From positions 1 through 10,642 of the forward strand of contig JAULUH010000174.1 in assembly GCA_032111745.1 (NCBI GenBank): DNA of 10,642 nt, read 5' to 3'. This DNA comes from JAULUH01 sp032111745 (GTDB taxonomy: Bacteria; Chloroflexota; Anaerolineae; JAAEKA01). Positions 1-5,879 of this stretch are shown piece after piece. The translations under genes and the position numbers were made by a program. Within the stretch, counting starts at the first letter, position 1. Each line of letters begins with the position of its first letter. The notes below the pieces were generated by a model. That model saw only the letters and a program-made list of their open reading frames with translations. It ran no database searches and was not told where the DNA came from.

Positions 1-491
1 GCCGTGGGGTTGATCAACAGGCCGGCCAGCCGGTCCTCCCCCACCAGGTTGGCGGTCAGCACGTACTCCATCAGCCCGCCCGCGTCCACCGCGGCCGGCG
101 AGAACTGCCCCCCCACCAGCACCAGCTCCCCGGTGTCCATGAAGTCCGCCGGCACCACGAAATAGCGCCCAATCTCGCCGCCGGCCAGCGCCGCTGCGGC
201 CGCACCCTCGTCCGCGTAGGCCCGCAGCGCGTCCGCCGTCACCCCCGCCGGCAGCCGCTGCACCAGGCCCGACCGGTCCACATAGCCCGACGCCCGCGGC
301 GCATCGGGTGCGACCCCCAGCACCGCCGCCGCATCCGTGCCGCCCAGGGCCTGCCCCGCCATGATCTGCGGCAACAGCGTGAAGCCCAGGATCATCACCG
401 GGAACACGAAGGTCGTGAACCAGAACGACCGCTTGGCCAGCGTCGTGCGGATCTCATGTTTGGCGACCAGGTAGGTGTGATTCAGATTCAT
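1..491 (-). CDS. ABC-2 type (NatB-like) transporter permease, N-terminal part
   Basis: The reading frame opens at the ATG at 491 and runs without a stop to the window edge, giving about 163 residues with the C-terminus missing. It begins MNLNHTYLVAKHEIRTTLAK and continues with R-S-F-W-F-T-T-F-V-F-P-V-M-I, a cytoplasmic lead-in followed by a first membrane helix (about residues 22-45). A long extracytoplasmic segment follows. The start and layout match the permease at 1945-3153, whose N-terminus reads HEYITMAVRRSF...PVVI, so the two are paralogs of the NatB/ABC-2 export permease family. Members form the membrane channel of an ABC exporter driven by a separate ATPase. I infer that this was the second permease of the same exporter as the 1945-4120 genes. 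The substrate cannot be told from sequence. Confidence 0.85.
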   Translation of the reverse strand, partial: MNLNHTYLVAKHEIRTTLAKRSFWFTTFVFPVMILGFTLLPQIMAGQALGGTDAAAVLGVAPDAPRASGYVDRSGLVQRLPAGVTADALRAYADEGAAAAALAGGEIGRYFVVPADFMDTGELVLVGGQFSPAAVDAGGLMEYVLTANLVGEDRLAGLLINPT

Positions 492-500
492 GCTTGGCCA

Positions 501-600
501 GTCCGTTCGCAGTGCGTTCGTAGTGCGCGCTTCAGCGCGCCACTTTCCCATTAACCCGTTAATTGTTTCAATGGGAAAGCTCTTGTTAATGGGCGCGTTT
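501..600. repeat. Small-repeat and hairpin cluster upstream of the permease
   Basis: This non-coding patch holds several simple structures. An 11-bp tandem duplication with one mismatch, GTTCGCAGTGC then GTTCGTAGTGC, lies at 505-515 and 516-526. A GC hairpin gcgcgc-ttca-gcgcgc covers 525-540. A perfect 10-bp inverted repeat pairs CTTTCCCATT (543-552) with AATGGGAAAG (570-579). A competing 9-bp repeat pairs cccattaac (547-555) with gttaatggg (585-593). A small dyad TTAAC-cc-GTTAA sits at 551-562. The cluster lies between the DUF433 gene and the permease start. It could be a REP-like intergenic repeat, a weak terminator or a control region. I see no convincing promoter for the permease here. 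Confidence 0.6.
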
Positions 601-613
601 AGCGCGATAGCCC

Positions 614-1015
614 CTACCCACGGGCAGCTTCCTCCAGACTCTGTTCGGCAGCGATCGCTGCCTCCATCTCCGGCCGGTGGGCCTCGTAGAAGGCCAGGGC
701 GTCGCGCACCTCAGCCGCGCCCAGACCCCATTCATTCGCAATCTGTTCCACCGTCAGGCCCCAGTGTTGCCTGGCAATGGCCAGTGTCTGCACCCGCACA
801 CCGGTGCTGCGCACCACCGGCACAGGCATCCCGCTGGCCCCACGACGATAGCTCACGTGCCCAAACGCCGGATCGTCCAGCCGCTGGCGCAGGCTGCCAA
901 CCTTTTCTGCCACAGCCCATAAGATGAAGTGGTCGAGCGAAATGCCCTGCTGCGCCGCCAGAGTCTCGGCTTCCTGCTTCAGTTGGGTTGGTAGATCGAA
1001 GGTATGCCTTGCCAT
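614..1015 (-). CDS. DUF433 domain antitoxin-like protein (no adjacent toxin)
   Basis: This 133-residue protein has two parts. Residues 1-45 (MARHTFDLPTQLKQEAETLA and following) look like a ribbon-helix-helix type DNA-binding segment. Residues about 55-120 match the DUF433 pattern, with P-V-V-R-S-T-G-V-R-V-Q-T-L-A-I-A-R followed by an E-Q-I-A...V-R-D-A-L-A-F-Y helix. DUF433 proteins are antitoxins, commonly paired with a PIN-like toxin of the DUF5615 type. None fits here: only 122 bases separate its stop from the next gene. The start has a GGAG about 11 bases upstream, and a weak possible promoter (TTGACC-17-TAGTGC) lies at 1054-1082. The gene is 93 bases downstream of VapC, so it may share the vapBC transcript. 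It may be a relic, a solo regulator, or an extra antitoxin for the neighbour; only the family call is firm. Confidence 0.75.
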   Translation of the reverse strand: MARHTFDLPTQLKQEAETLAAQQGISLDHFILWAVAEKVGSLRQRLDDPAFGHVSYRRGASGMPVPVVRSTGVRVQTLAIARQHWGLTVEQIANEWGLGAAEVRDALAFYEAHRPEMEAAIAAEQSLEEAARG

Positions 1016-1108
1016 CGGTCAATCCACTCCGAACACATGCCCGTCCACATGCCGCACTAGAGCGCTTCAATAGGCCGGTCAAGACCAGGCAGCAAAGCTT
1101 AGAAGGGC

Positions 1109-1528
1109 CTAGGTCCCCCGAGTGTCCGCAAGCGCGCTGTGAAATCCTGCCTGCACGAAATGGCGATCTGTCGTCAGCGCGTAGGTCAGGTCGCGCTCTT
1201 GCATGACGACAAATGAGATGCAGTCGGTCAAGCCCCACTCCTTGTCGTAACGAGCCTCAAATAGAGCCAAGGCGCGCTCGAGTAGCGCCGTATCTACGGA
1301 CACTACCTCCACGCTGGCGTCACTGCGCAGATCGTGGATAGTCGCTACTGCCAAATCCCGCCACCGAGCGCGGGCAAGGGCATTGCCAATCTCCACCAGT
1401 ACCGCTTCTGTGGTCAGAAACGGTGGCTGCACCACCTCCGATGCTTGGGCGGCTCGAACATGATATTCATCGCCAAGGTTGACCAGTGCCAACACATAGC
1501 TAGTGTCGATGAATACGGGAGATCTCAT
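1109..1528 (-). CDS. vapC: VapC-type PIN domain toxin ribonuclease
   Basis: This is a 139-residue PIN domain protein of normal VapC length. The acidic residues expected for the metal-binding site are visible: D8 in F-I-D-T-S-Y, E46 in V-L-V-E-I-G-N-A, D102 in G-L-T-D-C-I-S-F, and D121 in L-T-T-D-R-H-F. VapC toxins cut RNA (often tRNA or rRNA) in the cytoplasm and slow growth when their antitoxin is lost. The gene overlaps the stop of the upstream VapB by four bases (ATGA, 1525-1528), which indicates translational coupling. No frameshift or missing catalytic residue is seen, so it should be intact. The RNA target cannot be predicted from the sequence. Confidence 0.92.
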   Translation of the reverse strand: MRSPVFIDTSYVLALVNLGDEYHVRAAQASEVVQPPFLTTEAVLVEIGNALARARWRDLAVATIHDLRSDASVEVVSVDTALLERALALFEARYDKEWGLTDCISFVVMQERDLTYALTTDRHFVQAGFHSALADTRGT

Positions 1529-1776
1529 CCTTTGTCATCACCATATAGATAGTGGTCGTGCCGCTGAGATAGATCAGGCACACCTAGATCAACTGCCCGG
1601 TCCAGAATGCGCTGGAGGGCCGGCGTGGACGGCTGATACTGGGTGCGCGGGGTGCCCGCTGAAGTTACTAGCTTGCTGAGTAGTTTGACTACGTCGGTAT
1701 GCTGCTCGTCGGCTAGCTCCTGCAACTGGGTATATAGATGCGACGGCACCTCAATAGTCACGGTAGTTTCACTCAT
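1525..1776 (-). CDS. vapB: VapB-type antitoxin
   Basis: This 83-residue protein begins MSETTVTIEVPSHLYTQLQE. A start 11 codons further upstream (1809) is possible on paper. I chose the ATG at 1776 for two reasons: a GAGGG ribosome binding site sits just before it, and the predicted transcription start near 1808 would leave no leader for the longer form. Residues 3-38 look like a small ribbon-helix-helix DNA-binding domain. The acidic tail with D-L-S-Q-R-H-D-H-Y-L-Y-G (68-79) resembles the toxin-binding ends of antitoxins partnered with PIN toxins. It is expected to neutralise the VapC at 1109-1528 and, with it, repress their shared promoter, as is usual for VapBC pairs. Confidence 0.88.
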   Translation of the reverse strand: MSETTVTIEVPSHLYTQLQELADEQHTDVVKLLSKLVTSAGTPRTQYQPSTPALQRILDRAVDLGVPDLSQRHDHYLYGDDKG

Positions 1777-1814
1777 ATTTACCCTCGCTCGATAGCCGCA
1801 AGACGTCACCTTAC

Positions 1815-1843
1815 AGTGTATGTTTAGGGCATAGTTCTGTCAA
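1815..1843 (-). promoter_or_regulatory. Promoter of the vapBC pair
   Basis: On the minus strand a perfect -35 box TTGACA (1843-1838) is followed by a 17-base spacer and the -10 box TACACT (1820-1815; four of six consensus bases). The predicted transcript starts near 1808 and has a leader of about 32 bases with GAGGG ahead of the vapB ATG at 1776. No terminator is seen between vapC and the DUF433 gene, so all three may be transcribed together. Confidence 0.7.
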
Positions 1844-1919
1844 ACCTCCTTTTTCCCCCCGCTTAGCCGTTCCAGGATCCTCCTCCAATCGTAAGGGCGA
1901 CTCTCCATGGCGGGGAACC

Positions 1920-1947
1920 TAGGGGCACCGCGCTACGCAGTCCCCTA
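1920..1947 (-). other. Hairpin at the end of the ABC permease gene
   Basis: TAGGGG (1920-1925) and CCCCTA (1942-1947) form a perfect 6-bp stem around a 16-base loop that holds a smaller gcg-cta-cgc dyad. The stem includes the stop codon of the permease at 1945-1947. No T-run follows on the minus strand, so it is not a classical intrinsic terminator. It may protect the 3' end of the mRNA or be a remnant of a dispersed repeat. Confidence 0.45.
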
Positions 1948-3153
1948 CGCGCCGTTCTGCCGCAGCGTGGCCATGATCGATGCCAGATCCATCCGCTGCC
2001 CATACCGCAGCATCCCCGTGCGAAAGACCCGGGAGGCCACCCACACCGCCACGACGGCGGACGCTACCAGTAGTAGCCAGCTCACCACGATCTGCCACGC
2101 CGGCACGGTGGTCAATCCCCAGCGAAAGGCGATGGTCAGGAACGACGTGGTCGGAAACAGCGTCAGCGCTACGGCCAGCGGGCCGTCGGGGTTAACGAAG
2201 AAGATCACGATGAAGAAGAAGGGCAATAAGAACAACAGGTTGAGGATGCCCGCGATCTGCTGCCCCTGCTGCGACTCCGTCACCGCGGCGCCGATGGCCA
2301 TCATGATGCCCCCCAGCAGGGCGAACGCCGGCACGAAATACAACACGATGATCGCCAGCAGCGACCACGACAGCCGCACCCCCTGCAGCACGGGCTGCAC
2401 CCGCGCCCCGATGACCACGGCCAGCCCCACTACGGCCACCCACAGCGCGATCTGGCTCAGCGCCACCGCCAGCAGCCCCACGGCCTTGCCGCCCATCAGC
2501 TGCCAGGGCGCCACCGAGGTCGCCATGATCTCCACCGTGCGATTCTCCTTCTCCGCCGTCACTGCCTGCAGCAGGTAGCCCGTGGAGTTGAGCACAGCAA
2601 AGGTGAAGAAGAACCCGGCCAGGAAGGGCAGCAGGATGTTGACGAAGCTCTCCTCGTCGAACTCCTGGCGGCCGTCGGCCGAGCGCACGGTCACGCGCAG
2701 GCCCTCCTCCAGCCGCTGCTGCACCGCCGGGGGCAGCCCCGCGGCCAGGCTCTCCCGCAGCAGGTCGTCCAGCTGGCTGCGCACATCGCCGCCGGGCGCA
2801 TCCCCCGCGTAGTGCAGCTGCACCTGCCCGCCCTCCCGGTAGTCCGGCGGCAGTACGTAGAAGGCCTGGATCTCCCCGGCCCCCAGCGCGGCCCGGGCCG
2901 TGGCCTCGTCCTGGCCGAGGACCAGGGCCACCCGCCCGCGGCCGGCTGCCGCGGCCGCTGCCTCAGGCGTGATCACCCCGGCCTGGTCTACGATAGCCAC
3001 GGGCCGGCGATCCTGCTCCTGGCCGCTGAATAGAATACCCAGGCCGATGATGGCGGCGATGACCACTGGCACCGCCAGCGTGGAGAGGACGAAGGACCGG
3101 CGGACGGCCATGGTGATGTACTCGTGGCGGGCGATCAGGAGCAGGTTGCGCAT
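1945..3153 (-). CDS. ABC-2 type (NatB-like) transporter permease
   Basis: This complete 402-residue membrane protein has a cytoplasmic start (MRNLLLIARHEYITMAVRR), a first helix at about 21-43, and an extracytoplasmic domain at about 45-168. Five or six more helices follow at about 171-198, 218-250, 262-290, 299-320, 325-343 and 352-375. The cytoplasmic loop E-K-E-N-R-T-V-E-I-M (201-210) and the ending R-V-F-R-T-G-M-L-R-Y-G are typical of NatB-type export permeases. The frame is open further upstream to 3438, but that part lies over the ATPase gene in another frame and looks non-protein-like. The ATG at 3153, 31 bases after the ATPase stop, matches family N-termini. I see no good ribosome binding site before it, so translation may depend on coupling with the ATPase. 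The substrate is unknown; related systems export sodium, drugs or peptides. Confidence 0.9.
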   Translation of the reverse strand: MRNLLLIARHEYITMAVRRSFVLSTLAVPVVIAAIIGLGILFSGQEQDRRPVAIVDQAGVITPEAAAAAAGRGRVALVLGQDEATARAALGAGEIQAFYVLPPDYREGGQVQLHYAGDAPGGDVRSQLDDLLRESLAAGLPPAVQQRLEEGLRVTVRSADGRQEFDEESFVNILLPFLAGFFFTFAVLNSTGYLLQAVTAEKENRTVEIMATSVAPWQLMGGKAVGLLAVALSQIALWVAVVGLAVVIGARVQPVLQGVRLSWSLLAIIVLYFVPAFALLGGIMMAIGAAVTESQQGQQIAGILNLLFLLPFFFIVIFFVNPDGPLAVALTLFPTTSFLTIAFRWGLTTVPAWQIVVSWLLLVASAVVAVWVASRVFRTGMLRYGQRMDLASIMATLRQNGA

Positions 3154-3184
3154 GGCATATGGGAAGGATAGGCCAGGATAGCGC

Positions 3185-4120
3185 CTAAGCCTGGGGGAAG
3201 GCGCCGTTGCGCCCCTGCTCGACCACGGCCACGAAGATGTCGTCCAGCGAGGCCTCGGCGATCTCAAAACGCTCCACTCGCAGGTCCTGCCGCACCACCA
3301 GGGTGCGCAGGATGTCGTGGGGATCGACCCCCGGTGCCAGGGCCAGGTGCCAGGCGCCGTTCTCCTGCCGCGCCTCCAGCACGTCCGGCACGCCGCTGAA
3401 ATCCCCCTCCCCTTCCACCACCACGGCGTGGCCAGCAAAGTTGCGCCTGATCTCGTCCACCTCCCCGTAGAGCACGGAGGTTCCCTGGTCGATCAGCACG
3501 ATGCGGTTGCATAGGGCCTCGACCTGGTGCATCTGGTGGGTGGACATCAGGATCGTGCGGCCGGCCCGGCGCTGCTCCTGCATGATCTCCTCGATCAGCC
3601 GCGTGTTCACCGGGTCCAGCCCGGAGAAGGGCTCATCCACCACGATCAGGTCGGGCTCGTGGATCAGCGTGGCGATGATCTGGGCCTTCTGCTGCATGCC
3701 CTTGCTGAGGTCCTGGACACGCTTGCTGCGGTGCTCATAAAGGTCCAGCCGCTGCAGCCAGCCGTCCAGCCGGCTGCGCGCCGTGTCCCGGTCCAGCCCC
3801 TTCAGGGTGGCCAGGTAGACCAGGGTGGACTCCAGCTTCTGGTCCCGGTACAGGCCGCGCTCCTCGGGCATATAGCCGATGCGCCGCTTCTTGGCCTCGT
3901 CCATGGGCCCGCCCAGCACCGACACGTGGCCGGCGTCGGGCTTGAAGATATCCAGCATCATGCGGATGGTGGTGGTCTTGCCCGCGCCGTTGGGGCCCAG
4001 CATGCCGAAGATCTCCCCTGGGAAGACCTCGAAGGAAACGTCCGCCACAGCCTGTACCCGGCCGAAGGATTTCTTGACCCCCTCGACCTGCACGGTCGGG
4101 GCGCTGGAGGTTGGTGTCAT
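3185..4120 (-). CDS. ABC transporter ATP-binding protein (NatA-like)
   Basis: This 311-residue ATPase powers export through the permease downstream. Visible motifs are Walker A G-P-N-G-A-G-K-T-T (42-50), the NatA-family Y-M-P-E-E-R-G-L-Y segment (83-91), the signature L-S-K-G-M-Q-Q-K (138-145), Walker B L-I-V-V-D-E (158-163, with E163 as catalytic glutamate) and the H-loop histidine H195. The last 95 or so residues form the extra C-terminal domain (DUF4162 type) common in these exporters. The start at 4120 (MTPTSSAPTVQVEGVKKSFG) was chosen over one 11 codons upstream because a TATAAT box lies 6 bases before it. That makes the A of the ATG the likely first base of the transcript. The gene forms an operon with the permease at 1945-3153. 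Confidence 0.95.
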   Translation of the reverse strand: MTPTSSAPTVQVEGVKKSFGRVQAVADVSFEVFPGEIFGMLGPNGAGKTTTIRMMLDIFKPDAGHVSVLGGPMDEAKKRRIGYMPEERGLYRDQKLESTLVYLATLKGLDRDTARSRLDGWLQRLDLYEHRSKRVQDLSKGMQQKAQIIATLIHEPDLIVVDEPFSGLDPVNTRLIEEIMQEQRRAGRTILMSTHQMHQVEALCNRIVLIDQGTSVLYGEVDEIRRNFAGHAVVVEGEGDFSGVPDVLEARQENGAWHLALAPGVDPHDILRTLVVRQDLRVERFEIAEASLDDIFVAVVEQGRNGAFPQA

Positions 4121-4135
4121 GGCTGCATTATACCA
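4121..4135 (-). promoter_or_regulatory. Extended -10 promoter giving a leaderless ATPase mRNA
   Basis: The minus strand reads TGGTATAATGCAGCC directly before the ATG at 4120. TATAAT (4132-4127) is a perfect -10 box, and the TG one base before it makes it an extended -10 promoter, which needs little or no -35 box; no -35 at a normal spacing is seen. Transcription should start about seven bases after the box, at the start codon itself, so the transcript would have no leader and no Shine-Dalgarno site. Confidence 0.65.
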
Positions 4136-4184
4136 CAGCACCGATATCAACACGGAGCAACGCGCGGGCCTGAGCCGCCACCAC

Positions 4185-4222
4185 CGCCAGGCTCCCAGGC
4201 CATCGACTACCGTCGCCTGGCG
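4185..4222. promoter_or_regulatory. Inverted repeat between divergent promoters, possible operator
   Basis: CGCCAGGC (4185-4192) and GCCTGGCG (4215-4222) form a perfect 8-bp inverted repeat. The half-site centres are 30 bp apart, close to three helical turns. It lies between the ATPase promoter and the hydrolase promoter, with its right arm just upstream of the hydrolase -35 box. It would suit a dimeric repressor, but no regulator gene is in the window, and the GC-rich background makes chance possible. Confidence 0.35.
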
Positions 4223-4225
4223 CGT

Positions 4226-4254
4226 TTGTGCCGTGTGACTCCCCGCAGTATAAT
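4226..4254 (+). promoter_or_regulatory. Promoter of the metallo-hydrolase gene
   Basis: TTGTGC (4226-4231), a 17-base spacer and a perfect TATAAT (4249-4254) form a sigma-70-type promoter. The predicted start is near 4261, leaving a leader of about 27 bases with CCAGGA upstream of the GTG at 4288. This rules out the earlier in-frame GTG at 4228, which lies inside the promoter. Confidence 0.65.
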
Positions 4255-4287
4255 ACCAGCACCGATAGAGAAAGCCAGGAACTGCCC

Positions 4288-4971
4288 GTGACCAAGATCA
4301 CCTTTCTCGGCGTCGGTGGCGCCATGGCCACCGGACCGGCCGATAACCATACTGCTCTGGTAGTGGCCGAGGGAGCTATAACCGTCCTGCTGGACTGCGG
4401 GCCGACGATCATGGTCCAGCTCGAGCGGGCCGGCTTGACCGCCGAAGACATCACCCACATCATGGTGTCGCACCAGCACGGCGACCACGCCCTGGGCCTG
4501 CCCATGCTCCTGCTCAACCGGGTGCTGTTCTGGCCCGAGCGCCCCCTGGTGGTGCTGGCCATGCCGCCGGTGCTGGATGTGCTGCAGCGCCTGACCCTCC
4601 TGGTCTACCCCGACCTGCACACCCGTTTCGAGAGCTGCATCCAGTTCCTGCCCCTCCAGGAAGGGCTGGAGGGGCATGCCCTACCCGGGGCGACGGGCAT
4701 CACCTATGCCACGGCGCCGGGCAAGCACTCGGTGCCGACCTGGGGCCTGCGCCTGAACCTGCCCTCGGGCCACAGCCTGGTGTACAGCGCGGACACCGGC
4801 GAGGCCCCGCCTATGGGACAGCTGGCTGCGGGCACAGACCTGCTGGTCCACGACGCCTTCTACCTGGAGCCACCCACCGACGGCTACGATAGCCACTCCA
4901 CCGCAGCGCAGGTGGGGCAGCTGGCCGCCGAGGCCGGCGTGGGCCGGCTGGCGCTGGCGCACCGCAAGTAC
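4288..4971 (+). CDS. Metallo-beta-lactamase fold hydrolase (ribonuclease Z-like), cut by assembly gap
   Basis: The 228 residues present start at a GTG (VTKITFLGVGGAMATGPADN) preceded by CCAGGA and a good promoter. The metal-binding motif H-Q-H-G-D-H is at 62-67 (H62, H64, D66, H67). A later S-A-D-T-G-E segment supplies the usual bridging aspartate, and L-L-V-H-D-A-F-Y and L-A-L-A-H-R-K-Y match the closing motifs of RNase Z/ElaC-like and related phosphodiesterase or arylsulfatase-like hydrolases. The gene runs into the run of Ns, so I judge that some 20-40 C-terminal residues are missing. It could process tRNA 3' ends, but the family is broad and I would not assign a substrate. Sequence that continues the frame beyond the gap is antisense to khpB and is not part of it. 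Confidence 0.85.
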
Positions 4972-4981
4972 NNNNNNNNNN
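4972..4981. other. Assembly gap (10 Ns)
   Basis: Ten consecutive unknown bases interrupt the sequence inside the hydrolase gene. A round number of Ns is usually a placeholder of unknown true length. The 49 bases between the gap and khpB contain TTGTAGGGGC (minus strand), of a kind seen in dispersed bacterial repeats, which could be why the assembly broke here. Gene order across this point is not proven. Confidence 0.95.
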
Positions 4982-5030
4982 CAAAACCACCCCGTCATTC
5001 ATGCCCCTACAATCGCGCGGCACCAGCGGG

Positions 5031-5876
5031 CTATTTCGGGATGATGCTCACCTTGCGGTGCTCGTCCTCGCCGAAGCTCTGGGTGGTGACCTGGGGGCTA
5101 TCCCGCAGGGTCATGTGAATAATGCGGCGCTCGCGGGGGGGCATCGCCTCCAGGGTGACGGCCCGCCCGGAGCTGATGGCCCGCTCGGCCATGCGCAGGG
5201 CCAGGCTGCGCAGCTGCTCCTCGCGCCGCGCCTTGTAGCCCTCCACATCCACCTCCAGGTTGGTCCACTTGTGCACCCGGTGGTTCACCATCAGCCGCAG
5301 CAGGTACTGGATGGCGGCCAACGTCTCGCCCCGGCGGCCGATCAACACGCCCAGGTCGTCGCCCACGATGTTCAACATCAGGGGCCGCTCCTCGTCCTCA
5401 TCCACCATGCCGGTGTAATCCACCACCTCGACCGTAGCCTTGAGATCCATGTGGTCCAGCAGACCTTGCAGCAGCTCCGCGGCCACCGCCGGCACATCCT
5501 CCTCGCCGCCCTCGGCCGGTGCTGCCGGCCGGGGCTTGGGCTCAGTCCGCGGGGCCGGGGCCGGCTTGGACTCAGCCCGGGGGGCTGGCGCCGGTTTGGG
5601 CGCTGGCCGGGGCTCGGCTTTCGGGGCCGGCGCTGGCCGGGGCTCCACCTTTGCCGGGGCGGCTGGTTTGGGCGCCGGTGTGGCGGGTAGGGCCTGCTCC
5701 ACAGCCTGGATGAAGACCCGGGCATCCTCGGCGCCAAAGCCCAGCAGGCCGCGGCTGCCCTTGCTCAGCACCTCGATAGTCGCCTGCTCGCGCTTCAGTC
5801 CCAGCGCGGCCAGGCCAGCCTCGATGGCCTCGTCGACTGTCTTCCCATGATACTCCCCTCCCTTGGCAGACGTCAT
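5031..5876 (-). CDS. khpB: KhpB/Jag RNA-binding protein (Jag_N-KH-R3H)
   Basis: This 281-residue protein has the three-part layout of KhpB (also called Jag or EloR). The Jag N-terminal domain spans about 6-56, with K-G-S-R-G-L-L-G-F-G at 39-48. A Pro/Ala/Lys-rich linker spans 63-124. A type II KH domain follows (about 130-210) with the RNA-contacting G-R-R-G loop at 180-183. A C-terminal R3H domain (215-280) carries R250-x3-H254. KhpB binds RNA, usually with a partner KhpA, and in Gram-positive bacteria affects cell elongation and division. The ATG at 5876 is only three bases after the yidC stop, and its ribosome binding site AGAGG lies within the end of yidC, so the two are coupled. The linker is longer and more repetitive than usual. 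Confidence 0.95.
   Translation of the reverse strand: MTSAKGGEYHGKTVDEAIEAGLAALGLKREQATIEVLSKGSRGLLGFGAEDARVFIQAVEQALPATPAPKPAAPAKVEPRPAPAPKAEPRPAPKPAPAPRAESKPAPAPRTEPKPRPAAPAEGGEEDVPAVAAELLQGLLDHMDLKATVEVVDYTGMVDEDEERPLMLNIVGDDLGVLIGRRGETLAAIQYLLRLMVNHRVHKWTNLEVDVEGYKARREEQLRSLALRMAERAISSGRAVTLEAMPPRERRIIHMTLRDSPQVTTQSFGEDEHRKVSIIPK
5535..5654 (-). repeat. Imperfect 10-residue repeats in the KhpB linker
   Basis: Within the linker, PAPAPKAEPR (81-90), PAPAPRAESK (95-104) and PAPAPRTEPK (105-114) are near-copies, with a related AKVEPR just before them. The DNA is a GC-rich imperfect repeat with units of about 30 bp. The number of copies could vary between strains by slippage. The encoded stretch is probably disordered and positively charged. 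Confidence 0.6.
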
Positions 5877-5879
5877 AGC

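Noticed and set aside
505..526. Tandem 11-bp repeat as the start of a CRISPR array
   Set aside because: Only two adjacent units with no spacers, and no cas genes in the window.
490..927. Plus-strand frame of 145 codons
   Set aside because: It is antisense to the DUF433 gene, Pro/Arg-rich, and has no ribosome binding site or recognisable domain.
1777..1809. Eleven-codon upstream extension of VapB
   Set aside because: The predicted transcription start is near 1808, and the ribosome binding site GAGGG serves the ATG at 1776.
3154..3438. N-terminal extension of the permease frame to 3438
   Set aside because: It overlaps the end of the ATPase gene in another frame, is Trp/Arg-rich and unlike the family, and the paralog at 1-491 starts at the equivalent of 3153.
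4982..5118. Continuation of the hydrolase past the Ns
   Set aside because: The frame after the gap is antisense to the well-supported R3H domain of KhpB and has no hydrolase-like sequence.
5001..5690. Plus-strand frame of 229 codons opposite khpB
   Set aside because: It is a shadow of the GC-rich repeat linker; its Gly/Arg-rich composition follows from the opposite strand.
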